From: JABWCQ01 sp964530625
GTDB lineage: Bacteria; Electryoneota; RPQS01
NCBI GenBank assembly: GCA_964530625.1
Contig: CAZHAK010000004.1
Location: 62,001-126,000 of the forward strand
Reading direction: 5' to 3'
Length of the DNA: 64,000 bases
Positions 18,667 to 26,302 of the stretch are shown piece by piece. Below the pieces are notes generated by a model. The model was not told the origin of the DNA. It worked only from the letters and a program-made list of their open reading frames with translations, and ran no database searches. The stretch's first letter is position 1. Every line of letters begins with the position of its first letter. The position numbers and the translations under genes are program-made.

Positions 18667-19803
18667 ATGAAGAAGGCATCTTGGAGTCTCTTGGTCTTTG
18701 GCATAGTATTGAGTCTGGTCGTATCGTGTAATGACGATGAGGATGACAACGGCGAACTCCCTGCGGATTTCGAGTTTCGCTCCGTCTTCCACTGCGACGG
18801 CCCGTTATCAGCCGATTGCGAGGGTGAAATCCCGATAACCGAGTACACGCAAGTCCGCATCTTTTATGATTGGAATGAAAATGGCCCGGATGTCCATGAC
18901 TTCAGCCCTATTCCGGCCGGCTATGTAGCTACTCCTGAAGCGTGGTTTGCTAACTTCGCCGACTTCTATTTTAATGGCTCGTCGTTTACAAGTCCGGCGC
19001 TTGTGTTCCGTAATTTCGGCACTGGCTACACGAATTCTTTCAATACCTTCTATCTCCGCGCTTATACGGGTGATTCCGGTCGCACAGTTTGGACGAGTCC
19101 AATGTTCTCAATGCACCCGCACTCTGGGCCGCCAGATACAATTGACTTGACCGCAAGCGAATGGACGTGTGAGTTATCCGATGTTGATCCTCCGCAATGC
19201 AGTTTTGCGCCCAGCTTATTGGATATGTATTATGTGAATCAGTTTGATGCTCCGTCCTGTTTTGAAACTTGTGCAGGATCAGAGTCTGTGGTTTACTTCT
19301 CACATTGCGATACTAGCAATGCTGGCCAAATGCCGATAATGAAAATTTCCGGCAGTTGCGATGATACCCCTGACGGCGAAGTTTCATTCAGTCCAGCTGC
19401 ATGGCAACCGACTGGATTTCACGAATCATGGGTGTTGCCGTCCATCATTGGGAATCGCTACGGCAAAATCACGATTTCATGGCTCGACTCTGTACCCTGC
19501 ACAAACGTTGACACTTTGACCGTCACGCGGACGGATTCAAACTCCGTCGTTGAATGGAACACGACTTTTGAACAGAATTTATTGAACTTTGAAATCTGGT
19601 TGCTTGAGATAAGGAATCGGAACTTCGTTCCTGAGTTGCTTGGAGATCTGCCAGCCTCTGTCTCGTCGCAAGGCGCGGACTATGTTTTCAACGCTCCAAG
19701 TTTGCAAACTGAGTATTCTTATCAAGCCACTATAGTCGCCGTCGCTGATGACGGCAACAAGTACCCCTGCAAGCGCGTGAGTGTGCCTGCTATCGAATCA
19801 TAA
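18667..19803 (+). CDS. Secreted lipoprotein of an unrecognised family, paralogue of the protein at 21501
   Basis: I do not recognise this 378-residue protein. It has a lipoprotein signal with lipobox LVVSC (Cys21) followed by an Asp-rich stretch, so it should be an anchored envelope lipoprotein. The rest is a Cys-containing, mostly beta-looking domain. It is clearly related to the 21501 protein: FHCDGPLSADCE matches FECSGTITSDCE, VRIFYDWNENG matches VVIFHDWDQNG, and SWLDSVPCTNVDTLTV matches SYLDSPPCGSVDTFTV, followed by a similar fibronectin-like end (VEWNTTFEQNLLNFEIW). Unlike its paralogue it lacks a T9SS sorting domain. AGGAGG precedes the ATG. Function unknown. Confidence 0.85.
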   Translation: MKKASWSLLVFGIVLSLVVSCNDDEDDNGELPADFEFRSVFHCDGPLSADCEGEIPITEYTQVRIFYDWNENGPDVHDFSPIPAGYVATPEAWFANFADFYFNGSSFTSPALVFRNFGTGYTNSFNTFYLRAYTGDSGRTVWTSPMFSMHPHSGPPDTIDLTASEWTCELSDVDPPQCSFAPSLLDMYYVNQFDAPSCFETCAGSESVVYFSHCDTSNAGQMPIMKISGSCDDTPDGEVSFSPAAWQPTGFHESWVLPSIIGNRYGKITISWLDSVPCTNVDTLTVTRTDSNSVVEWNTTFEQNLLNFEIWLLEIRNRNFVPELLGDLPASVSSQGADYVFNAPSLQTEYSYQATIVAVADDGNKYPCKRVSVPAIES

Positions 19804-19866
19804 GAAGTAAAACGGCTGTATCCCAGCCGAGTGATTGTATGAAAATGTTCCGACACGTGAGGATTT

Positions 19867-21450
19867 GTGAAACTTTTATTTTTGCTCTTTATCGTCTCCT
19901 GTTTGGCCTTCGCGAAAGACAACCCCGTTGTCCCGCGCTCCGGCGTCGTTGAATTCGGCCCGGAAGAAACACGCGGCGTGTACTCGCCCTTGGACATTGT
20001 CGGCACGGAGGTCAAGATGAATCAGGACTTGACAACCAATCGCCAAAATGAAATCACCATGGCCGCGTGGATTCTTAACCCGCGCTTAGTCATGGGCGGC
20101 TCCAACGACTACCGTAACGGCGACGCGTCCGGTGGTTTTTATGTCAGTATTGACGGCGGCGCGACGTTCTATGACGCGCTCGTCACCCGCGGCCCGGCGG
20201 GAGTGTATGAAGCGGCCGGAGATCCCGTGGCGGCGGTGGATCGCACGGGCCGCCTTTACGCAAACTACATCTCTTTTGACCGCACGACGGATGACGGCGG
20301 ATTGTATGTGCAAACTTCGATTGACAGCGGCATCACTTGGTCGGCTCCGGTGCCCGTGGCCGCGCACATCAACGAGCCCGGTGCGGACTTTGAAGACAAG
20401 CCCTACACCTGCTGCGACATGTCCGCCACCTCGCCCTACGTGAACAACTTCTATGTTTCGTGGACGAGATTTCAGGCGAGCGGCGGTTCTCCGATTTTTG
20501 TCTCGCGATCTTCGGACGGCGGCGCGACGTTTTCCGCGCCGCTCCGGATTTCAACTTCGAGTTCGTGCCAGTTTTCCTGTCCGGCCACGGGACCGAACGG
20601 CGAAGTCTACGTCACTTTCTTTGATTACTCAACCGGCCGCGTACGCGTGGACAGATCGTTCGACGGCGGCGTGACGTGGGGAGCGGATGTGTCGGTTTCG
20701 ACCTTTAACGAACTGTGGGGTGAACCAAATCCCTGCGGCACGTTTCGCACACCGTCCTATCCGATGATCGCCTGCGACATTTCCGGCGGTCCGCGACACG
20801 GCTGGGTTTATGTCTGCTGGGTGAATTACAACGGCACCGATCCCGACGTGATGCTGAGTCATTCGTCGGACAACGGCGCGACGTGGAGCGCTCCGGTGCG
20901 CGTGGATGACGGCCCGGTCGGGACGTGGCAGTGGTGGCAATGGATGAGCGTGCACCCGCAAACTGGTGAATTGGGTTTCGGCTGGCTGGATCGCCGCGAT
21001 GATCCCACAGGTTGTTTCTATCGCCCCTATGCGACCGTCTCAACCGACGGCGGAGCCACCTTCGCGCCCAGCTTCCCCTTGACCGAAGCTATGTCCGATC
21101 CGACGGTGACTAATTTTCTGGGCGACTACAACGGCGCAACCTTTCGCCACAACGAAGGGTTCTACTATGGGTGGGTGGACACCAGAAATGATCCGGGCGA
21201 CGCCTTTTCCAACTGGTTCAGCTTAAAGCCGCCCGCGCCCGAAGGATTAGTGATTTCAGTTTCCGGCGACGACGCGCGCCTCGACTGGCAGCCCGGCGAA
21301 TCGGTCACCTATGAAGTCTTCCGCGCCGAAAATCCCCTTGGCCCTTACGCCACCTTAGTCGGCACGACAGCAGATACGTTTTTCGTAGATACAAATGCCT
21401 TCGCCACGGATGACGAACGGTTTTATGTGGTGACGGCGATTGCACAATAA
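19867..21450 (+). CDS. BNR/Asp-box repeat (sialidase-like fold) secreted protein
   Basis: A 527-residue protein with a signal peptide (MKLLFLLFIVSCLAFA) and multiple Asp-box turns of the form SxDGGxTF/W (SIDGGATF, SSDGGATF, SFDGGVTW, SSDNGATW, STDGGATF), which mark the blades of a six-bladed sialidase-type propeller. A short fibronectin-like domain follows from about 465. Catalytic residues of true sialidases (Arg triad, Tyr, Asp) cannot be assigned from sequence alone, so the name describes fold, not activity. Start is GTG 19867 with GAGGA upstream. No sorting domain is present. It lies between two related surface proteins. Confidence 0.85.
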   Translation: MKLLFLLFIVSCLAFAKDNPVVPRSGVVEFGPEETRGVYSPLDIVGTEVKMNQDLTTNRQNEITMAAWILNPRLVMGGSNDYRNGDASGGFYVSIDGGATFYDALVTRGPAGVYEAAGDPVAAVDRTGRLYANYISFDRTTDDGGLYVQTSIDSGITWSAPVPVAAHINEPGADFEDKPYTCCDMSATSPYVNNFYVSWTRFQASGGSPIFVSRSSDGGATFSAPLRISTSSSCQFSCPATGPNGEVYVTFFDYSTGRVRVDRSFDGGVTWGADVSVSTFNELWGEPNPCGTFRTPSYPMIACDISGGPRHGWVYVCWVNYNGTDPDVMLSHSSDNGATWSAPVRVDDGPVGTWQWWQWMSVHPQTGELGFGWLDRRDDPTGCFYRPYATVSTDGGATFAPSFPLTEAMSDPTVTNFLGDYNGATFRHNEGFYYGWVDTRNDPGDAFSNWFSLKPPAPEGLVISVSGDDARLDWQPGESVTYEVFRAENPLGPYATLVGTTADTFFVDTNAFATDDERFYVVTAIAQ

Positions 21451-21500
21451 CTAGGCAGTTCTTTTATCACCCCAAAATGACACCCTGGAGGGAAGTCGCT

Positions 21501-22859
21501 ATGGGTAAGAGTTTATGTTTGATTCTATTGGTGTCCATGTGCAATACTGCGATTGCCCAGTGGTACACCGCGATCTTTGAATGCAGTGGTACGATAACAA
21601 GCGATTGTGAAAGGCAGCAGCCGATTGAGCATGTGGCGCGGGTAGTTATATTCCATGATTGGGATCAGAATGGCCGCTCCGTCGGTGATCGGCCAATTTG
21701 CGCAGGGTTTTGCATTCCCGAGGAATCAATGGCAAACTTCTATGAGTTTTATGTGGACAGTACAAACGGATTCGCAAGTCCACTATTCGAAGTGATTCTG
21801 TTCACTGAGTCGCCTGACTTCTACCTCTGCTTGTATCCTTGGCCAAGTGAAAACATTGAGTGGGTCAGTCCGAACATTGTTCTGGTTCCCTCAGACTTAG
21901 AGAATCCGCAACACATCTCTTTACCGTTTGCCGATTGGACGTGCGGCAGCCCTCAATTCGCCAGACCACCATGTTCGCCGTCGCCGAGCTACATCAGCGC
22001 GAACAATGCCGAAGAGTGGCCTAACCCTGTCTGTATTCGATCTTGTCCCGGCGCCTATTTTTTGGTCAGAGTAGTGGACGGCCTTGGGATCAATACTCCC
22101 TACCGAATTCAACCACTTCAACTGCTTCAAGGTTGTGACGGATCGCTTCCAGCCAGAGCGGAGCCGAGGCTTTCGGATCTTTGGTGGAGTGATTGGTTCG
22201 GCTACCTCGTGGAGTACGTCTCACTTGATCGCGGGTATATAGAACTAAGCTATCTGGACAGCCCGCCTTGCGGCAGTGTGGACACATTCACCGTCGAGCG
22301 CGAAGGTACATCCGTCCGCATTCGCTGGAATACGCTCGCCGAAACTTCCCTTAGTCATTTTGAGATATGGAGCAATCATGCTGCAGGTCCAATGTGGTTT
22401 AGACATGTCTCGGATGTTCCTGCATTGGATAATCCGGAAGGCGCGGCATACGAGTATCTCGAGGAGAACGTGGAAACCCACTACAAGTGGTACACGCTTG
22501 TTCAGGTTGCCGAAGACTCTCTGCGTTACCCGGATATGCGCGCTTACTTGCCTTGGGCTACGGTGAATACAGATGTGCCCGACAAATTGATTCCGACTTC
22601 CGCTCGGCTCCTCGGCAGCTACCCCAACCCATTCAACGCCACAACAAAAATCGAGTTCGAGTTACCAACTACAGCTACGATTTCATTGCAAGTCTTTGAC
22701 GTCAACGGCAGACTGGTTCAAACTCTCGTTGACGAAGCAACTCCCGCAGGAAGACATTCCGTCACTTTTGACGGAAACAACCTCGCCAGTGGTTTGTATT
22801 TTGCCAGACTTGCCGCAGGAGAGTTTCACACGACACAGAAGATGGTGCTCTTGAAGTAA
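21501..22859 (+). CDS. Secreted protein of the same unrecognised family, with T9SS sorting domain
   Basis: A 452-residue paralogue of the 18667 lipoprotein. It has a conventional signal peptide (MGKSLCLILLVSMCNTAIA) instead of a lipobox, the same Cys-rich domain (to about 270), a fibronectin-like segment (WNTLAETSLSHFEIW), and a C-terminal sorting domain from YPNPFNATTKIEFELP to KMVLLK. GGAGGG stands seven bases before the ATG at 21501, which is better than an in-frame ATG at 21477. The family is not one I know; the Cys pattern suggests disulfides outside the cell. Confidence 0.87.
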   Translation: MGKSLCLILLVSMCNTAIAQWYTAIFECSGTITSDCERQQPIEHVARVVIFHDWDQNGRSVGDRPICAGFCIPEESMANFYEFYVDSTNGFASPLFEVILFTESPDFYLCLYPWPSENIEWVSPNIVLVPSDLENPQHISLPFADWTCGSPQFARPPCSPSPSYISANNAEEWPNPVCIRSCPGAYFLVRVVDGLGINTPYRIQPLQLLQGCDGSLPARAEPRLSDLWWSDWFGYLVEYVSLDRGYIELSYLDSPPCGSVDTFTVEREGTSVRIRWNTLAETSLSHFEIWSNHAAGPMWFRHVSDVPALDNPEGAAYEYLEENVETHYKWYTLVQVAEDSLRYPDMRAYLPWATVNTDVPDKLIPTSARLLGSYPNPFNATTKIEFELPTTATISLQVFDVNGRLVQTLVDEATPAGRHSVTFDGNNLASGLYFARLAAGEFHTTQKMVLLK

Positions 22860-22883
22860 CCGTCTAAACTATAGAGATTTCGT

Positions 22884-23792
22884 TTGCAAGCCCTACCCGT
22901 CCTAACCGATACCGCCCCGACTTCGCCCCGTAAACCCGATTGGCTTAAAATTCGCATCGGGCATACGAAGAAGTTTCACGGCGTGCGCGAGCTGATTCAC
23001 GGCTCCAAACTTTTCACCGTCTGTGAAGAAGCCGCCTGTCCCAATATGGCCGAGTGCTGGTCGCGCGGCACCGCCACGATTATGATAATGGGCGACACCT
23101 GCACGCGCTCGTGCGGATTCTGCAATGTCAAAACCGGTAAACCGCTGCCGCTCGATCCCGGCGAACCGCGCCGCGTCGCCGAAGCGCTGAAAGAGTTCGG
23201 CCTGAAATACATCGTCATCACGTCGGTCGACAGAGACGAACTAGAGGATTGCGGAGCCGGACATTTCGCCGAAACCATTCGCGTCTGCAAAGAAATCTCG
23301 CCTGACACGCGGTTGGAAGTGCTGGTGCCCGACTTCAAAGGCAAACCCGAGTGCGTCAAAATGGTCTGCGACGCGGGGCCGGCAGTCTATGCGCACAACA
23401 TGGAGACCGTGGCCAGCCTGCACTTGCAGGTTCGTCCGCAAGCAAAGTATTGGCGCAGCCTCGACACCTTGGCGCAAGCCAAGCGGCACGGCATGATTGT
23501 CAAATCCGGCATCATGGTCGGCTTGGGCGAGAAACCCGAAGAAGTCAAACTGGTCATGCGCGACTTAGTGGACGCAGGTTGCGACCTGTTGACCATCGGA
23601 CAGTACATGCAGCCCTCGCGCAGGCACTTGCCCGTCATCGAGTATGTGCATCCCGATCAATTCCGCGAGTACAAAGAACTCGGTGAATCGCTGGGATTAA
23701 GACACGTCGAAAGCGGCCCGTTGGTGAGAAGTTCCTACAAGGCGGAGACGCAGGAGCAGCTAATGCGTGACGGCAAACTCGCCCTCGCGTAG
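22884..23792 (+). CDS. lipA: Lipoyl synthase
   Basis: A 302-residue radical-SAM enzyme inserting two sulfurs into protein-bound octanoyl groups. The auxiliary cluster cysteines are Cys47, Cys52 and Cys58 (VCEEAACPNMAECW); the radical-SAM cluster cysteines are Cys73, Cys77 and Cys80 (CTRSCGFC); the C-terminal RSSY motif, whose Ser ligates the auxiliary cluster, is present in VRSSYKAE. Start is TTG 22884, with AGAG upstream. The next gene on the strand encodes an A-type Fe-S carrier, which fits the need to rebuild the auxiliary cluster after each turnover. Confidence 0.97.
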   Translation: MQALPVLTDTAPTSPRKPDWLKIRIGHTKKFHGVRELIHGSKLFTVCEEAACPNMAECWSRGTATIMIMGDTCTRSCGFCNVKTGKPLPLDPGEPRRVAEALKEFGLKYIVITSVDRDELEDCGAGHFAETIRVCKEISPDTRLEVLVPDFKGKPECVKMVCDAGPAVYAHNMETVASLHLQVRPQAKYWRSLDTLAQAKRHGMIVKSGIMVGLGEKPEEVKLVMRDLVDAGCDLLTIGQYMQPSRRHLPVIEYVHPDQFREYKELGESLGLRHVESGPLVRSSYKAETQEQLMRDGKLALA

Positions 23793-23804
23793 TCTTTCAG
23801 ATTC

Positions 23805-23834
23805 CGCCGTTGCGGGTCTCCAGACCCGCAATGG
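23805..23834 (+). repeat. GGGTCTCCAGACCC palindromic element, copy A
   Basis: CGCCGTTGCGGGTCTCCAGA and following bases contain the palindrome GCGGGTCT-CC-AGACCCGC. Copies lie at 36622-36656, 37369-37403 and, reversed and diverged, 52763-52792. This copy is 12 bases after lipA. Confidence 0.9.
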
Positions 23835-23870
23835 GATATCGTACTTTCAAAGAACTTAATTTTCATTTAC

Positions 23871-23916
23871 ATTTTACCCCCCTTATTCCCCCCAGAGGAC
23901 TGGGGGGAGACCAGAG
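23871..23916 (+). repeat. Palindromic element, CCCCCCAG-AGGA-CTGGGGGG type, copy 2
   Basis: The sequence is nearly identical to 11949-11990, with a perfect eight-base-pair stem around AGGA and the same flanks (TTTTACCCCC..., AGACCAGA). It lies 14 bases before the start of the A-type carrier gene, whose own ribosome site (AAGGAG) follows it. Confidence 0.88.
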
Positions 23917-23929
23917 AAGGAGACACACA

Positions 23930-24253
23930 ATGATTACACTGTCAGGCACCGCTCACACGAAGGTCAAGACCATCATGGAGCAAGAACAAAAAGCGGACTG
24001 GAACCTCCGCATGGGCATTCGCGGCGGCGGATGCAGCGGCATGAACTACGTGCTGGGATTCGATAACCAGCTCTCCGAAGACGATCAAGTCTTCGAGCAG
24101 GACGGCGTCAAACTCGTCTGCGACATGAAAAGTTATCTTTATCTGAACGGCACCGAAATTGACTACGAAGACGGCTTGAACGGCTCTGGCTTCGTGTTCA
24201 AGAACCCCAACGCCAAGCGCTCCTGCGGCTGCGGCCAATCGTTTTCAGCCTAA
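23930..24253 (+). CDS. A-type iron-sulfur carrier (HesB/IscA/ErpA family)
   Basis: A 107-residue protein with the three conserved cysteines of the family: Cys35 (GGGCSGMNY) and Cys99/Cys101 (RSCGCGQSF). A-type carriers accept clusters from the scaffold and help form [4Fe-4S] clusters on enzymes such as LipA and IspG/IspH. The start at ATG 23930 has AAGGAG eight bases upstream; an open frame reaching further back crosses two repeats and is not credible coding sequence. A separate IscA/SufA/ErpA assignment is not possible from sequence alone. Confidence 0.93.
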   Translation: MITLSGTAHTKVKTIMEQEQKADWNLRMGIRGGGCSGMNYVLGFDNQLSEDDQVFEQDGVKLVCDMKSYLYLNGTEIDYEDGLNGSGFVFKNPNAKRSCGCGQSFSA

Positions 24254-24264
24254 CATCTAGCACT

Positions 24265-24347
24265 CGTCATCCTGAAAGAAGTGAAGGACCCCTCTGGGAA
24301 TCTCCGGAGAGGTTCTTCACTTCGCCAAGCCTTCGTTCAGAATGACG
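24265..24347. repeat. Long imperfect palindromic repeat (REP-like)
   Basis: The ends CGTCATCCTGAA and TTCAGAATGACG are inverted, and inside them GAAGTGAAG pairs with CTTCACTTC and CCTCT with AGAGG. The 83-base unit can fold into one hairpin and resembles dispersed intergenic repeats with GTCATTCTGA...TCAGAATGAC ends found in many bacterial genomes. It starts 11 bases after the carrier gene. Confidence 0.8.
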
Positions 24348-24359
24348 ACATGACAAATC

Positions 24360-24389
24360 CTCACCCTCCGGGCCAGCCCGGGGGGTGAG
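24360..24389. repeat. G/C-rich palindrome before the B3-like gene
   Basis: CTCACCC and GGGTGAG bracket CCGGG-CCAG-CCCGG, giving a near-perfect stem that ends 10 bases before the ATG at 24400. It may affect initiation of the next gene or simply be another inserted element. Confidence 0.65.
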
Positions 24390-24399
24390 CTATTTCCCC

Positions 24400-24732
24400 A
24401 TGCCCAAAACTCAACACGACATCCCCGTAACCTCGGAATCCCTCTGGTTTCTCGAAAGATACCTGAACGTCTTCGACTTTCTGGAACTTTTTCCGTTTGA
24501 CGCGGTCTCAAAATCAGACGGTTCACCGGGAATTCCGGTTAAACTACATACTGATCTGGGGTTTATCATAGAGTCCGATATTGACCGGGCTAAAATGCAG
24601 CTTCGCAACCGTTCCAAACTGCATGGCTGGACCCGCTTTGCGGCCGAACACGGACTCACCGTAGGTGACGTCATCCGTATCGAAAAAACCGGAGAGCGCG
24701 ACTATTCGCTCTCCCTCATTCGAAAAACATAA
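24400..24732 (+). CDS. Small protein with a possible B3-like/pseudobarrel DNA-binding fold
   Basis: A 110-residue soluble protein. Its C-terminal half (about 55-108) has LRNRSKLHGWTRFAAEHGLT followed by VGDVIRI, which resembles the RNRSK...GW..F....L..GD...F pattern of B3-type pseudobarrel domains (plant B3; EcoRII/BfiI-type effector domains in bacteria). The N-terminal half has no motif I recognise. A DNA-binding role is inference from that resemblance alone. The start is uncertain (GTG 24385 or ATG 24400); I prefer the ATG because the GTG lies within a palindrome. The next gene begins nine bases after the stop. Confidence 0.55.
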   Translation: MPKTQHDIPVTSESLWFLERYLNVFDFLELFPFDAVSKSDGSPGIPVKLHTDLGFIIESDIDRAKMQLRNRSKLHGWTRFAAEHGLTVGDVIRIEKTGERDYSLSLIRKT

Positions 24733-24741
24733 CTTGACATC

Positions 24742-25035
24742 GTGGAAATTATTCGCTTCCCTTTAGAAGACCTGCTGGAAAACGGCATTGTTCGTGAAAC
24801 GAACTACCGTCAGAAGCTGAACAACGTTGACCTGAATCTATATCGGGACAAGCCCGTCATGATCCCCTGGATTCACGGACAGGAGCTGCCTGTGTGGGTG
24901 TATCTCATGGCAGTGGCTAAGCTTGCGCCGGTCGCAGGTGTCCTCTCTTTTGGAGAACCCTGCAGCCCCGTCGTTCTGTCTCAGAACAAGCGCATCGGTT
25001 CTGACAAAAAACCAATTCTTGACAATCCGTCTTGA
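24742..25035 (+). CDS. DUF2480-like small protein
   Basis: A 97-residue protein starting at GTG 24742. FPLEDLLENGIVRETNYRQK and the later ELPVWVYLMAVAKLAP...VLSFGEPCS resemble the DUF2480 family of Bacteroidetes, in which a central PTWAYML and a following ...KVVFG stretch are conserved; this match is from memory and should be tested. Function of that family is unknown. It probably shares a transcript with the B3-like gene and precedes the tol operon. Confidence 0.6.
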   Translation: MEIIRFPLEDLLENGIVRETNYRQKLNNVDLNLYRDKPVMIPWIHGQELPVWVYLMAVAKLAPVAGVLSFGEPCSPVVLSQNKRIGSDKKPILDNPS

Positions 25036-25049
25036 TTTTCATATCTTTG
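25019..25049 (+). promoter_or_regulatory. Candidate tol operon promoter with Bacteroidetes-like -7 element
   Basis: TTGACA at 25019-25024 is followed by TATCTTTG at 25042-25049, which fits the Bacteroidetes -7 consensus TAnnTTTG with a TTG about 20 bases upstream. It overlaps the end of the DUF2480-like gene and lies about 75 bases before tolQ. Confidence 0.4.
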
Positions 25050-25124
25050 TAATTTATGGAATAGGGCATAACATCATATGCCCCGCGGGAACTTTTAGCT
25101 TCAGGATGAACAAAGGGTTGCATA

Positions 25125-25823
25125 ATGGGGACAGGTACTGAGAGCATTTGGCAATTATTGACGGTCGCGTCACCTTTTGCCAAGTTCGTCCTAATGATTC
25201 TTGCCGTCATGTCCGTTTTGTCGTGGACAGTGATCCTTGACAAGGTGATTATGTGGATGAGAGTCCGCAAAGATTCCAAAGGATTTGAAGGCTACAGCTG
25301 GCGGCATTTCGAACCGCGTGGACTTTTCGGCGAAGCCCGCCGCTATGGACAGGCATTCACCGCTCGGGCCTACATGTTCGCCCATCGTGAAATCTTCGAC
25401 CGCGGAGTCCCCGATGATTTGGATGGTGAGCTGGTCGCGCGCGAATACGCCCGCGCCGCCGCGCATCACCTGAATCGCGCTGAGCGCTTTCTGCCGTTCT
25501 TGGCTACCTGCTCAGCCGCCGCGCCCTTTCTGGGCCTCCTGGGCACCGTCTGGGGCATCATTTCCGCCTTCCAGAGGATCGGAATCTGGGGCAATGCCAG
25601 TATCGCGGTCGTCGCCCCCGGTATCGCCGAAGCCTTGGTCGCCACGGCCCTCGGCCTGTTCGTCGCGATTCCCGCGCTGGTCGCCTATAACTTCTTTTCC
25701 AACTGGCTGCGCAAAGAGGCTGAAAAAGCGGAAGCCTTCGGTGATGACTTGGCCTTTGCCGTGGATCGTCAGTTAGTCGGTCGCAATGCCTTGACGCAAA
25801 ACCGCACCCCGGCGGTGGCGTAA
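25125..25823 (+). CDS. tolQ: TolQ/ExbB-type proton channel subunit
   Basis: A 232-residue MotA/TolQ/ExbB protein with three membrane helices (near 20-40, 120-145 and 165-190). The conserved core is ATCSAAAPFLGLLGTVWGII and GIAEALVATALGLFVAIPAL. With TolR it forms the inner-membrane motor that uses the proton gradient to drive TolA. First gene of a complete tolQ-R-A-B-pal-cpoB cluster, which settles Tol over Exb assignment. Confidence 0.94.
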   Translation: MGTGTESIWQLLTVASPFAKFVLMILAVMSVLSWTVILDKVIMWMRVRKDSKGFEGYSWRHFEPRGLFGEARRYGQAFTARAYMFAHREIFDRGVPDDLDGELVAREYARAAAHHLNRAERFLPFLATCSAAAPFLGLLGTVWGIISAFQRIGIWGNASIAVVAPGIAEALVATALGLFVAIPALVAYNFFSNWLRKEAEKAEAFGDDLAFAVDRQLVGRNALTQNRTPAVA

Positions 25824-25824
25824 C

Positions 25825-26298
25825 ATGGCTGGAACTGGGGGATTACCGCAAGAACACCGCGCCCATAAAGGCAAGGGCCGCCAGTTGACCAAAGTCACCT
25901 ATCGTCCGCTTGCGGATATTAATATCACCGCGCTCGTGGACGTCGTTCTGGTCCTGCTGATCATCTTCATGATTGCCGCGCCGATGCTGAAAAACACCGT
26001 GGACGTTGCCGTTCCGCAGGCCTCAACCGCCGAGTCCAAGAGTGACGAAGGCATCACCATCACCATCAAAAAAGACGGTACGATTCTGATTGACCAGACC
26101 AAGGTCGATGAATCGAGTTTTGATATCGCTTTCGAGCAAACTTACGGCAGTTCCAAAGAACCTGTCTTCCTACAGGCCGATAAGGAAGTGCCGTATCAAA
26201 AGGTTTTGCATGTCATTGACGTTTTGCGGCAAGTGGGCGTTACGGATCTCGGCCTAATCGCCGATCCGCTGCAATCTGCCACCGGCCGCAGAGGATAG
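25825..26298 (+). CDS. tolR: TolR/ExbD-type motor subunit
   Basis: A 157-residue protein with a cytoplasmic N-terminus, one membrane helix near 35-55 (NITALVDVVLVLLIIFMIAA) and a periplasmic domain. The Asp in LVDVVLVLL is the conserved protonatable residue of the channel. It starts one base after the tolQ stop and partners TolQ and TolA. Confidence 0.94.
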   Translation: MAGTGGLPQEHRAHKGKGRQLTKVTYRPLADINITALVDVVLVLLIIFMIAAPMLKNTVDVAVPQASTAESKSDEGITITIKKDGTILIDQTKVDESSFDIAFEQTYGSSKEPVFLQADKEVPYQKVLHVIDVLRQVGVTDLGLIADPLQSATGRRG

Positions 26299-26302
26299 TT
26301 TC

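Noticed and set aside
19867..21450. Calling the BNR protein a sialidase
   Set aside because: Asp boxes show the fold, but the catalytic Arg triad, Tyr and Asp could not be assigned.
23805..23929. Upstream extension of the A-type carrier gene
   Set aside because: The open frame runs through two palindromic repeats; AAGGAG before ATG 23930 and the family N-terminus define the true start.
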